Below, piece after piece: positions 54,604 through 64,000 of a DNA stretch of 64,000 bases; position 1 is the first letter of the stretch, and every line of letters starts with the position of its first letter. The DNA comes from Scolanthus callimorphus (Eukaryota; Cnidaria; Anthozoa; Actiniaria; Edwardsiidae): positions 22,301,355 through 22,365,354 of the forward strand of contig CM066921.1 in NCBI GenBank assembly GCA_033964015.1. The letters are read 5' to 3'. A model generated the notes under the pieces. The model was not told the origin of the DNA. It searched no databases and was given only the letters and a program-made list of their open reading frames with translations. A program made the position numbers and the translations under genes.

Positions 54604-55334
54604 AGTCGTTTAAGCGTGAACACATTCGCCTTTGTCACGCGCCGCCATTTTGTTTGCAGAATGACAGAATGACCCGGCCCGACCCGGCAAAGCAGAAAAA
54701 AGTGAACCAGTCAACTTTTTGGTTCTTAAACAATTAAGGAGTACTTTTTGGTAGCCTAGTCAACTTTTGTACCATTGGTAAAGGAAAACCGGTTGGTTTG
54801 ATCAGCGTCGAATGGTACAAAATATCCCGGTTGGGATGAAATAACGAGTGGAATGGTGCTTGCCATTCACATTTTGGTTCGGCTACCTAATTTGGTCATA
54901 AAACCGGTTGGAGTACCAAAAGTACAAATCATTCGGTTTGTTCCAACTGGAACGGCTAGACAACCTCTAAAGCTGAACATCTCGTACCATGCTGTACCAT
55001 TGGAATCCCAACCGAAATTACCGGTTTTTCGTGACCAATGCCAATGTGGTAAGCACCCCATTTGGCCTCGTTTCCATGCTGAATAAGTCGGCGGAAAAAT
55101 CCAAGATGTCGCTTATGTGACAAAGGCGAATGACACAAAAAGTTTGCTAATTGGCTGTTCAAACATCAGAGTTAGTCAGCCAGAATGGTGATGTTTGCAT
55201 AACTATGGTAAACTTGGAGTGCTTTAGTGCACCAAAATGTTTTCTGTTAACCGTTCTGGCTGACTAACTCTGATGTTTGCAACCAAACTTTATAGTGTCG
55301 TGTTCACGCTTAAATGCAAACGACTGTACATGTA
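54604..55334. mobile_element. Composite inverted-repeat element
   Basis: AGTCGTTTAAGCGTGAACAC at the left and its near-complement at 55300-55334 bound a region with further inverted pieces (TCGCCTTTGTCAC versus GTGACAAAGGCGA). A smaller MITE is nested at 55160-55279. The interior repeats an ACCGGTTGG/TGGTACA motif. Confidence 0.6.
55160..55279. mobile_element. 120-bp nested MITE
   Basis: CAAACATCAGAGTTAGTCAG at the left and its complement at the right, 31-bp arms. Confidence 0.8.
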
Positions 55335-56061
55335 TGTTATGCACATGTTTAGAAGGGCTGACATGTGGCGAATTGAGTCCACTCCTCGATCGCGAGGTTG
55401 GATAAATTTATCCGCTAGTTTACCCTGGGATAACACTATCCATACTTTCAGGAACAGAAACAGAACAGAATTTCTCTGGATACCTTTATCCAATGGAATG
55501 AATAATTATAACTTTATTGACATTTAAAACAACGCAAATCAATGTCCAACAGTCACTAATTAATATACATAATTATTTCAATATACATTTCAAGCATAAG
55601 TTCATCAATTCATCGATGAAAAAAAAAGAATTTGATTATGTGTATGTGGAAAATGGGCTCAGAGCTCTCATTGGAGCTATTACATTGCAGAGCATGAAAA
55701 CAATGGCGGCCGCTCTTGTTTTGTCAAGGTTTCTGGTGATATTTCAACACAATGTTTCACGTTTTTTTTGTCCAACTAGTTGGGTTATTCTCTCGGCCTG
55801 CGCCTTATGGGCTATTGGTCTGTAGCCCTTTCGAGCTCGAGGTCTAATTGTTAAATAGATAGTGAGTAGCAAAACGCTGGCACACAACTTTCTAAAATCA
55901 TGTTTTAGCAGCAACTCGAAGGTAGTTATGCTATATTGGATTTCTACTAAAACAATTAGACTACTCATTCTCATTTTCTATTAGTCAAATAGTCAACTTG
56001 ATGAGTGTAGCTGGTCGCAGTGTAGTTCTTCAATACATTCTTACAATAATTATTATTTCAG

Positions 56062-56192
56062 ATTGATGCTACTGTGCCATCTCTCAGCCGAGAAACAATG
56101 AGTCAAAGGCAAAGTTATGGCTTCAAAAAATGCTACAAAACAGATGAAAGTATACGCAATGTCAGCCTGGGAAAGGGGCAACTGAAGAAAAG
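56062..56192 (+). CDS. Candidate plus-strand internal exon
   Basis: A good acceptor (TTATTATTTCAG) and donor (AAGAAAAG|GTAACA) bound 131 nt that are open in one frame only, giving IDATVPSLSRETMSQRQSYG, then FKKCYKTDESIRNVSLGKG. Entry phase 0, exit phase 2. The basic, Ser-rich peptide is not recognised. Confidence 0.4.
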
Positions 56193-56262
56193 GTAACAGA
56201 GGGTCCAAGTTAGACACTGTAAAGATGTACAGTAAATCATGATATTTAACAACTATCCCCCA

Positions 56263-56298
<36 letters not shown>

Positions 56299-56884
56299 AT
56301 GAGCATTGAGGTATATATCCACCGCTAGGCACCGACCTTGAGGGATAGTTGAGGATAGTTGTTTTAGTATATACCAAATCAGTAGAATAAAATATGGTGA
56401 TTAAAAAATTCAAAACACAGTATCGCACCCGAAATGAGCCACCATTTTGAGAGAGTTCTCAAAACAGTTATTAAGTGTTTGATATCTACTATTTCAGGAA
56501 CCAATCAGAGCTCGCGAAAATGACTATTCATTGATTTGGTACATACTAAAAACTGATATACCTGGTTTGGATATAAACTCATGTGCAACTAGATTGGATA
56601 AGAACCTAATCTGCTAATGTTTTGAGTAGCTCACAGTAAATGGTGACCCACAACTGTTTTTTTTAAATTGTTATGATTTACACCCCCATCCCCACCCCCC
56701 CAAAAAAGAGACAATTTGCTCATTTTAAAGATATTAGAGAATCTGCCCACATCTAACTGTATGTCAGATAACCATCTATAATTGCTCAACCTCTTTTGGA
56801 TTTTACAATACCTTTTCTTACCAACCGAAAGAACTGCAAAAAAAATTTCTACACGATTTAGGTCACGTTGCATACAATACTCCC

Positions 56885-56971
56885 CGTTCTTAAGGTTACT
56901 GAGAACCTCGAAAAAAAATTCATACACGTCCTTAGTTTAACCAAAACATGTCGACCTACGATATATAGGTT
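56885..56971. repeat. Left arm of a palindromic element split by a LINE
   Basis: GGTTACTGAGAACC through TTAGTTTAACCAAAACATGT is the inverted match of 58350-58440. Its last 14 bases are the LINE target duplication. Confidence 0.8.
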
Positions 56972-58349
56972 AATAATAATAATACAACATTTATATAGCG
57001 CATATAGCCACGTTCTATGCGCTTTACATTGGAAATTAAAATCATTAAAAATTACAATCATAAAAAATAAGAAATAAAAAAAATAAAAAAACTACTAATT
57101 TACAAACTATTATTTACAACGTATTTAAGGTTACAAATCATATACTTAAAATTATTTACAAATTATCCGCTAATTAAAATAACTCGTAAAAAGATGTGTT
57201 TTAAGACGAGACTTAAAAACGGGGACTGTTTCGGAGTTTTTTACATGGGGAGGTAATTCATTCCATAAAAAAGGGGCATGCGCAGAAAAGGATCGAAGAC
57301 CATAGTTTTTTAGCTTGTATTTCGAGGTGACAAGTCTGGGAGGAGCATCTGAAGAGCGTAATGCTCTAGCTGGAGTATAGACCTCAATTAAATCCCTCAG
57401 GTAGACAGGCGCTAAACCTTTGAGACATTTAAAAGTAACTAAGTTGATTTTAAAATTTATTCTTAATTTAATCGGAAGCCAATGTAGCTGCTTTAGCATA
57501 GGCGTGACATGATCGTATTTGTTTGATCTGCATATCAAACGAGCTGCAGCATTTTGAACATATTGTAATTTGTCTAGCATGTGTTGTGGAAGGCCATAAA
57601 GTAAAGAGTTACAATTATCTAGTTTAGATAAAACAAAAGAGACCACAAGAGTCTTAGTAGTGTCAACTGATAAGTAATTGCGCACTTTTGCTATGTTACG
57701 GAGATGAAAGAAACTAGACTTTACAACAGCATCAACGTGTCTTGAAAAAGTCATGGTGCTGTCGAATATGACTCCTACATTGCGAGCATGTTCAGAGGGT
57801 ACAATGCTATCATCGCCAACAGAAAGTGAAATGAGAGGAGTATAGGGACGGAATCTAGAATGTAACAGGAGGAGCTCGGTCTTATCAGTATTCAATTTCA
57901 GTTTGTTGGTGGTCATCCATTATTAACATCAGAAAGACATAATTCGATGCGGTGTTTGGCGCTCGCAAGCTCCTCGCCATCTTGGCAGCTGTAGGTTGTA
58001 TAGACTTGAGTGTCGTCTGCGTACAAGTGAAATTGAAGTCCGTGATTACGAAAAATATCCCCAAGGGGTGCGGTATAGAGATAGTAGAGCAAGGGGCCCA
58101 AACGGATCCCTGCGGTACCCCGCAGTTAAGTGGGCGCGGCTCAGACGCAGTACCGTCCACCATGACAAACTGAGAACGATTAGCAAGATACCACCCGAAC
58201 CACGATAGTACATTTCCTTTAAAGCCAAATCTAGAAGACAGCCTGCGTAACAAAATACTATGATCTACGGTATCAAATGCAGACGACAAGTCCAGTAAGA
58301 CTAGTATCACACAGCGGTTTGTATCAATAGACTGTAAAACGTCGTTGGT
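56972..58349 (-). mobile_element. 5'-truncated L2/CR1-like LINE with 14-bp duplication
   Basis: A perfect direct repeat, ACGATATATAGGTT, flanks 1378 bp (56958-56971 and 58350-58363). The minus strand carries reverse transcriptase blocks: VILVLLDLSSAFDTVDHSIL, CGVPQGSVWGP in another frame, and FHLYADDTQVY. The L2/CR1-type end follows (QNAARLI-like, LHWLPIKLRINFKINLVTFK, PFLWNELPPHVK). At least two frameshifts are present. The 3' end is a hairpin, GTAAAGCGCATAG...ATGCGCTATATAA, then an (ATT)n tail, as in L2-type elements. The tail matches the SINE at 19148-19543. Confidence 0.88.
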
Positions 58350-58440
58350 ACGATATATAGGTTGACATGTTTTGGTTAAACTAAGGGTGTGTATGATTGT
58401 TTTTTCCGAGGACGTGCCGCGAAGGTTCTCAGTAACCTCT
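58350..58440. repeat. Right arm of the LINE-split palindrome
   Basis: Inverted match of 56885-56971. With the LINE and one duplication removed the two arms would meet at a symmetric centre. Confidence 0.8.
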
Positions 58441-58737
58441 AACATCTGTAGTACCGTGGATGGTCAGCCATGCAGTCAAAGCTGCCGTAAGCCACCACCT
58501 CGGGGATTGAAATTGTGGTCGTTAACGGAGCTGGTCGCTTACGAGAAGGGTTCTCGTAAGCGACCACTGGCAGTCACATACTAGAAAAGTGGGTGTTGGT
58601 TGCTTACCAGAACTTGCTACGACCAAATCTATGAAACCTATTTGACCATTTTATGGGCAAATTTGAGTTATTTTTTCAACTCCGGATATTTCGAGGCCTA
58701 AAGGCATTTTTATTTATTTATTTTTAGCTGATGCCAT

Positions 58738-58865
58738 GTCTGCCTGCACTTCAACAAGAAGGTGATGTGTCGTCGTTGCAAGTGATCCCCAGAGAGAAGC
58801 GGCACACAGCTGCGTCCAAGGAAGTTGAGAGCCAGGATTCAGAGGACACCCTAGACTTCGAATGA
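58738..58865 (+). CDS. Candidate plus-strand terminal exon
   Basis: After a long T-rich tract and acceptor (TTTATTTTTAG) a single frame runs 42 codons to TGA: LMPCLPALQQEGDVSSLQVI, then PREKRHTAASKEVESQDSED, ending TLDFE. The acidic end looks like a natural C-terminus. Its phase (0) does not join directly to the exit phase (2) of 56062-56192, so another exon would be needed if both are one gene. Family unknown. Confidence 0.4.
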
Positions 58866-60164
58866 GCTAGGCTACTTGTAGCACAATAGACCTTTTTACT
58901 GATACGGGCGATCTTGGATTCTATAGTTCAAGCAACAAATTTTATTGGATGCCCATGGTGCAAACGCTGAAAAATTTTATAGTATATGCACAACCATCTG
59001 GATGAGTTTTAAGTTATTCCCAAGCTTTCAAGTGAGTAAACATCTAAAAGCAAACAACCTTTTACGATAATGAATACCCAAGCGGATAATTATAGAAAAA
59101 AATCACGTCGTTCAATCTTTTGGTGACTTTGCACCCTGGTCATCCCATTCTTTAGAATTCAAGATGGCCACCGTATTGGTAAAAAGGTATATTAACATTC
59201 ACTCTGGTACGCCGTTAAAAGTCATTGAAGGGCAAATTCAGGGCCATTCCATTTATTCCCCTGGTCATCTTCTTGATCCTCTCCTCTCGGAAAATGGAGT
59301 CGCTAGCAACCACTTAGATAGTACAAGTACGGAAGATCTTTTATTTTAGCATTGAAAATGATATGCGCCAGAAGTTTTGAGCATTGCCCAAAAGCAATTT
59401 AGGGTCGGATATACAGCGACGATACTACTAGTTAAGCATTAGAGCACAACTTTCTATGGCTTTATCAGCGCAATAGAGCACGCGTGATGTTGGGAGAGAC
59501 ACGAGTTGGGAGAGACACTGGTATTTTTCCCTGCTAGAGGAAATTTCAGACTGCCGTCCTCAAAGAACTCGAGGTGTGGATATTAAGTCAAATGCAATTT
59601 CAATTTTCCAATTTCAATTTATTCGCCATTTCTCTTACATTTAAAGTTAAATACATAAAAAACAACTAAACAGGCTAGCTAATGCAACTGCCTAATGCTT
59701 ATGTAGTCAAATATTTACCCGAGAAAGACGCTATATAGTGGCTAAATCACGGTACCACTCTTGTACTACCAACCCGTTGTTACTCCACTTCAAAACACTT
59801 ATTAAGAGATGGCGTCATAGTCAATTAACGAATATCCACATTCTCTATTGAAATAAACTTTAGATTGTCACACTTGCATTGCTACTTAATTTTTTCATCG
59901 CTTGATGATTTTCGTCAAGGCGAGCTAACATCGTAATTTGACATATACCAAAAAGAAGTGCTTTTTCGTTAGCACGCAAATGAAAAGGAGTCTTAGTGTA
60001 AACATGTGATCCTTTAGCAGAAACATTTGTGTGAATGCTTCATCCTTGCTCATCTCTTCGCACAAATTGATGAAAACCGGACAGAGTGCGCAATCTGTGT
60101 AGTTCATTCTTGCTCGCCTTAAGTTGTGAAAACAGGACATAGAATTTACAAGTGCTGGTCGCCT
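58866..60164. other. No gene recognised
   Basis: AT-rich sequence without supported exons or element ends. Confidence 0.5.
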
Positions 60165-60932
60165 TTTCGTGCAAATTTGAGCGAGCCCGCAGCAGAGCGC
60201 ACAAATTTGTGCGAGCCCGCAGCAGAGCGCACAAATTTGTGCAGCTCGTTTGTGCTCGCCTTTTCGCACAAATTTGTGCAGCTCTTCTTCGCTCGCCTTT
60301 TCGCACAAATTTGTGCAGCTCTTCTTCGCTCGCCCTTTCGCACAAATTTGTGCAGCTCGTTTGTGCTCGCCTTTTCGCACAAATTTGTGTGAGAGCCCGC
60401 AGCAGAGCGCACAAATTTGTGCAGCTCGCTTCGCTCGCCTTTTCGCACAAATTTGTGCGAGCCCGCAGCAGAGCGCACAAATTTGTGCAGCTCGTTTGTG
60501 CTCGCCTCTTCGCACAAATTTGTGCAGCTCTTCTTCGCTCGCCTTTTCGCACAAATTTGTGCAGCTCTTCTTCGCTCGCCTTTTCGCACAAATTTGTGTA
60601 AGCCCGCAGCAGAGCGCACAAATTTGTGCAGCTCGCCTCGCTTGCCTTTTCGCACAAATTTGTGTGAGCCCGCAGCAGAGCGCACAAATTTGTGCAGCTC
60701 GCTTCGCTCGCCTTTTCGCACAAATTTGTGCAGCTCATCTGTGCTCTCCTTTTAGCACAAATTTGTGTAAAGCTGACAGAGCGCACAAATTTGTGTGGAG
60801 AGGCGAACAAGGTAGAACAGCACAAATTTGTGCTGGTCCTCCTACACGCCTCTCTACACAAATTTGTCCGAACTTGACAGAGCGCAAAAATTTGCGTCTG
60901 CTCATCCTTGTTTGTCTTTTCGGCAAATTTTG
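60165..60932 (-). repeat. GCACAAATTTGTGC palindrome array, right
   Basis: About twenty intact palindromes, with spacers that are the complement of those in the left array. Long frames are open on both strands (309 codons minus, 243 plus), a by-product of the repeat. The far end decays into CAAATTTGTCC-like variants. Confidence 0.9.
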
Positions 60933-62089
60933 TGGAATTACTTGGAACGTCGAATGGCCCCCTTTTCAAGGTTTCAGGTAAAGTATGATATAAATGTTAA
61001 TTGCCCCTTTTTCAGTAATGGTTTTCGATATTTGATAGCCAGGATCCGTCCCATTTAATAAAAACAATACTAATTCAGTGATGTCTCGTCTACGGACTAT
61101 TTCCTTGCAAGAACGACCACTGATATTCCTAAAGTATATAATATGAACGTTTTGTTGTTCCAGTGTCTAATGGCAAACAAAAAACGCGATGGAGCGCGCA
61201 TAAACGGTCAAACAGAGGGTGAATTACGCATTTGCTGATTTACAAAATACAAAAAAGTCCCTTTCGGATAAGTTGACCAACACCATTAACCCCAGACCGA
61301 TCAAACGACCAATACATGGGCCTAGCGTATGCTGCCTGTTTCGTTAAAAAGACCGATAAAGGCCTATCATAACATTTATCATAGGTCCCATTTTTCGGGA
61401 TACTTGTTTTGACCCAAAAATATTTTTTCCGAGGCAGTGATTTATCAAAGTCTGAAAAACGTCCCTATAGCAAGGCAACCCAGAGAGGGTATATTTCGCA
61501 GAAATGACCGATTTGTTAAATTTGTTGCTGTTGTTAAGCACTGAATTTAAGTAAAATGACCAGAAAAGGTAAAACACTGAATGATTTTCCTGGAAAATGC
61601 CCAATTTTAGAACAATTATGGAAAAGTGCAAAAATTGATTTTAGGTTGTTTTGTCAATCATGGTTGAATAAAACCTGTCATTCATTTTCTCTGGGGAACG
61701 TACTTCTATGAAAACAGCTAACTAACAAACAATGGTTCCTATCGGAATGCGCTACCCTTTTCAATTGTAAACTATAGTCCTTGTCAAAACTTTGAAATTC
61801 AATAAGAAGAATGCATTTCATTTGTTCCTGTTTTCTGAAAACCTTGCCAATCATGTAATAAGCCAGTTAATTACCTCGGATGGGGTCAATACGCTTTACA
61901 TTCCCTCGGGCCTAACGGCCCTCGGTACTGTAAATCGCGTATTGACCCCATCCTCGGTAATTAACTCTTACTTACCTGTGTCCTTCGCGCCTACTTGGCA
62001 CATAAGACCTCATCTTTTAGGGTAATAATTTTTTTTGAGCCACGCTATGGCCCGCAATGTTTGGTATCTTTTAGGGGTGAAACTGAAAA
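60933..62089. other. No gene recognised
   Basis: Contains the inverted AACAACCTAAAATC landmark at 61622-61650 and an inverted CGGATGGGGTCAATACG pair at about 61877-61956. Confidence 0.5.
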
Positions 62090-62120
62090 TTTCCGACGAT
62101 CATCCCGGTCAAAAATATGG

Positions 62121-62157
<37 letters not shown>

Positions 62158-62755
62158 GGTTGAATATTTTTTAAAGAATGCAAATTTTGGTTTTCCTGAC
62201 TGATACGTGGATAGACTCCGACACAGTTGTGCTGAGAATTGTCCCACCTTTTTCGACCTTCGTGGAGCGGGATAAAACAAAAGGTTTTCCGAGAACTCCA
62301 GGCGTAAATTTCGGGCAATCTTTTTGAAAATCAAATTCCCTAAAACTGTAGATGTTGTGCTTTTTCGCCAGGAGAGAAAAGTTTCCTCGACAGAGCGTAC
62401 CGAGCGTGTAAGCACGCGGAGCTCAAACAGGAGAACACAAATGACAACAAAAATAAACATCTTTTGGTTTGAGATAGTATCAAACCAAAGGAAGTCCACT
62501 CTACGTTCATCGAACTGGTGTTTCTTGCCCAAAATACTCAGACTCGGCAAGTTTGCTTCGAATTTTGCTGTTTAGCTTTAGAGATTTCCACGGTTAAACA
62601 GGAGATTGCATTTAAAAAAGAAATAGACCCTGAGAAAAAGAAAAAAATGGACCCTCGACGTTTTACCCTCGACCCTCGACATTTTACCCTCGACCCTCTA
62701 CGTCTTACCCTCGACACTCGACCCTCGACCAAAACCTACACTCGGAATTTTGCAG
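62090..62755 (-). repeat. ACTCCCATATTTT block and CCTCGAC minisatellite, right copy
   Basis: Inverted relatives of the blocks at 46288-46510. The order is the mirror image of the left, with a run of about 30 C between 62126 and 62155 and extra sequence between the two blocks. Confidence 0.8.
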
Positions 62756-62994
62756 TTTGCCGCCTTCCAGAACATATAGTAAGAGTAAGAGGTGACAATA
62801 AATTGGCCAAAACTCGCTAGTATTGGTTTATTTAGGTGCTAAAGGACTAGATAAGGGCGTTTTTCATCTTTTTTATTTTTCGTAGGTACTTTCATTTTAG
62901 CGCTCATCGAACTCAGTCAAACTTCACACAGCGACACAAGAAAACTGCTCTGGAGTTCGCTCAATGATCCTGGGGAGTCTGTGGAAATATATAA

Positions 62995-63533
62995 GGCATT
63001 GTCCACACTAACGCGTTTTCAAATGTATTCGTTTTCAAACTTATACGGATTCGCAGCGTGTTAGTATGGAGGGGGATTTAGCTCCAAACAAGCGATCAGT
63101 TTTTATTTGATTTGGCGTGTAAAGGACATTCTGAAATTAGTGGTAGAGTTGACGTCATCGTTTTCGTTTTTATCCGGATTTGACCGTCCACACTAAGGCT
63201 GCGTACACACTTGGTGCCCGGGCACTAGCAGTGCCCGAGTACAAGGTCCGGACCTTGTACTCGGGCACCAGTGCTGTGCCGGGATTTTGGCTTGGGCACT
63301 CGAAAAACGGGAGTGTTCACATTAGTGCCCGTACTCGGGTACTGTGCCCGGGCACCAAGTGTGTACGCAGCCTAAAACGATATGTATACGGATTCGTTTC
63401 GATACACTTTCGAGAGCGTTTCCAAAAGTTATACGGATTCGATGAAAATTATCAGCGTGTTAGTGTGGACGGAAGGCCTAAACGTATCAAAAAGTATACG
63501 ATTCAAACGAAACCGCGTTAGTGTGGACGGGTC
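62995..63533. mobile_element. Harbinger-like MITE (GTCCACACTA type), second copy
   Basis: Ends GGCATTGTCCACACTAACGC and GCGTTAGTGTGGACGGGTC, with TAA on both sides (62992-62994 and 63534-63536). It is related to 5229-5682 and contains another MITE. Confidence 0.75.
63197..63372. mobile_element. Nested 176-bp Harbinger-like MITE
   Basis: Ends GGCTGCGTACACACTTGGTG and its complement, with TAA duplicated at 63194-63196 and 63373-63375. The interior repeats GTGCCCG/CGGGCAC palindromes. Confidence 0.85.
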
Positions 63534-63675
63534 TAAATCTGTGTTAATCACAATTAATTTACTCTGAGAAATCTGTAAGACTGGCCCGCGCGCCTCGATT
63601 AGTTTGTACTACCTGCGGGTCAGTCCGTTTATTTATTTTAGACTTAAAAATATCTCAATAAAATGAATGAACATG

Positions 63676-64000
63676 AATGAGAGGTTCATTTGCATAAGTT
63701 GGCCCTAGAAATTTTCAGTGCACGTGAAAACGAAGTTGATATTTCTGTTCAATGGATACCATGAGAATTGAATGAAAGAGCTGATTATCTGAGTAAGATA
63801 ATAGATTATGAAGACTGGAGAGTCACAGATTCTTTTTTAATGCTGTCATTTCCCGCTGGGGTCATTGCACTATTGATTGCTTTGCGAATTCGGAGAACAA
63901 CAAGGTTCCTAGATATTTTTCGAAATTTTACAACCCTGGTTGTCTTGCAGTATAGATTTATTCGCTTTTAGTTGGGTGGGAGAGAACTGCTGGCTAGCTC
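63676..64000 (+). pseudogene. DIRS-like RNase H end, remnant
   Basis: Plus-strand blocks VDISVQWIP and NERADYLSKIIDYEDWRV are followed by CTIDCFANSENNKVPRYFSK and, after a 2-base shift, FSWVGENCWLA. These are the end of RNase H and the linker before the recombinase in DIRS-type elements. An in-frame stop and the shift show it is inactive. It runs off the window edge. Confidence 0.7.

Larger units (their letters stand above)
47682..61650. repeat. Outer bounds of a 14-kb inverted structure
   Basis: AACAACCTAAAATCAATTTT at 47682 has its inverted copy ending at 61650. Proceeding inward from each side there are about 680 bp and then the two inverted GCACAAATTTGTGC arrays. TTG occurs just outside both ends. 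The middle 11 kb contains several unrelated insertions. It could be one large TIR element or two inverted copies of a repeat family. Confidence 0.5.

Noticed and set aside
60040..60969. 309-codon minus-strand frame over the palindrome array, plus a 243-codon frame on the other strand
   Set aside because: Both are products of a tandem repeat with spacing that avoids stops. Peptides are monotonous (HKFVRKGE, AQICA), with no start context, splice signals or domain.

Overview
This is a repeat-rich stretch of an animal nuclear genome. Genes have introns with GT-AG junctions, and three conserved animal or eukaryotic genes can be read: a Cwc2-type splicing factor, the complex III assembly factor LYRM7, and TMEM26. 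Transposon remnants fill most of the rest: DIRS-like, BEL/Pao and L2/CR1-like elements, a tRNA-derived SINE, and many short terminal-inverted-repeat elements. The mix fits a marine invertebrate, probably an anthozoan cnidarian. That placement is inference; no rRNA, mitochondrial or diagnostic gene is present.

Layout. 0-1 kb: DIRS-like reverse transcriptase/RNase H remnant (minus). 1-5.2 kb: a 188-bp repeat pair and little else. 5.2-10 kb: a Harbinger-like MITE inside a 120-bp satellite, three minisatellites, and two candidate minus-strand exons of a Ser/Thr-rich single-pass membrane protein. 10-19.5 kb: inverted-repeat elements with long G/C homopolymers, and a SINE. 19.6-27.1 kb: an intronless Cwc2-like gene (minus) sharing a roughly 0.37-kb divergent promoter with LYRM7 (plus). 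The 5.7-kb LYRM7 intron holds a LINE tail and a 3.24-kb BEL/Pao insertion with intact LTRs and target-site duplication. 27.4-28.1 kb: 58-bp minisatellite. 28.9-29.7 kb: an uncharacterised 269-residue ORF. 30.9-40.75 kb: TMEM26 (minus, four coding exons). Its exon 2 is the last unit of a 57-bp array of about 24 copies, and each copy carries a 3' splice site plus the start of the exon. 42.3-46.2 kb: a decayed BEL/Pao element split by a 748-bp TIR element. 46.3-62.8 kb: a very large imperfect inverted arrangement of minisatellites, including two inverted arrays of a GCACAAATTTGTGC palindrome. Between them lie nested TIR elements, a 5'-truncated LINE in the centre of a palindrome, and a few orphan exon candidates. 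63-64 kb: two nested Harbinger-like MITEs and a second DIRS-like remnant (plus).

The host genes do not form a pathway. The strongest functional links are the divergent Cwc2-like/LYRM7 promoter and the intrusion of a minisatellite into the splice-acceptor region of TMEM26. The TMEM26 array is the most unusual thing here: it could supply many alternative in-frame acceptors and so a variable number of 19-residue hydrophobic units.
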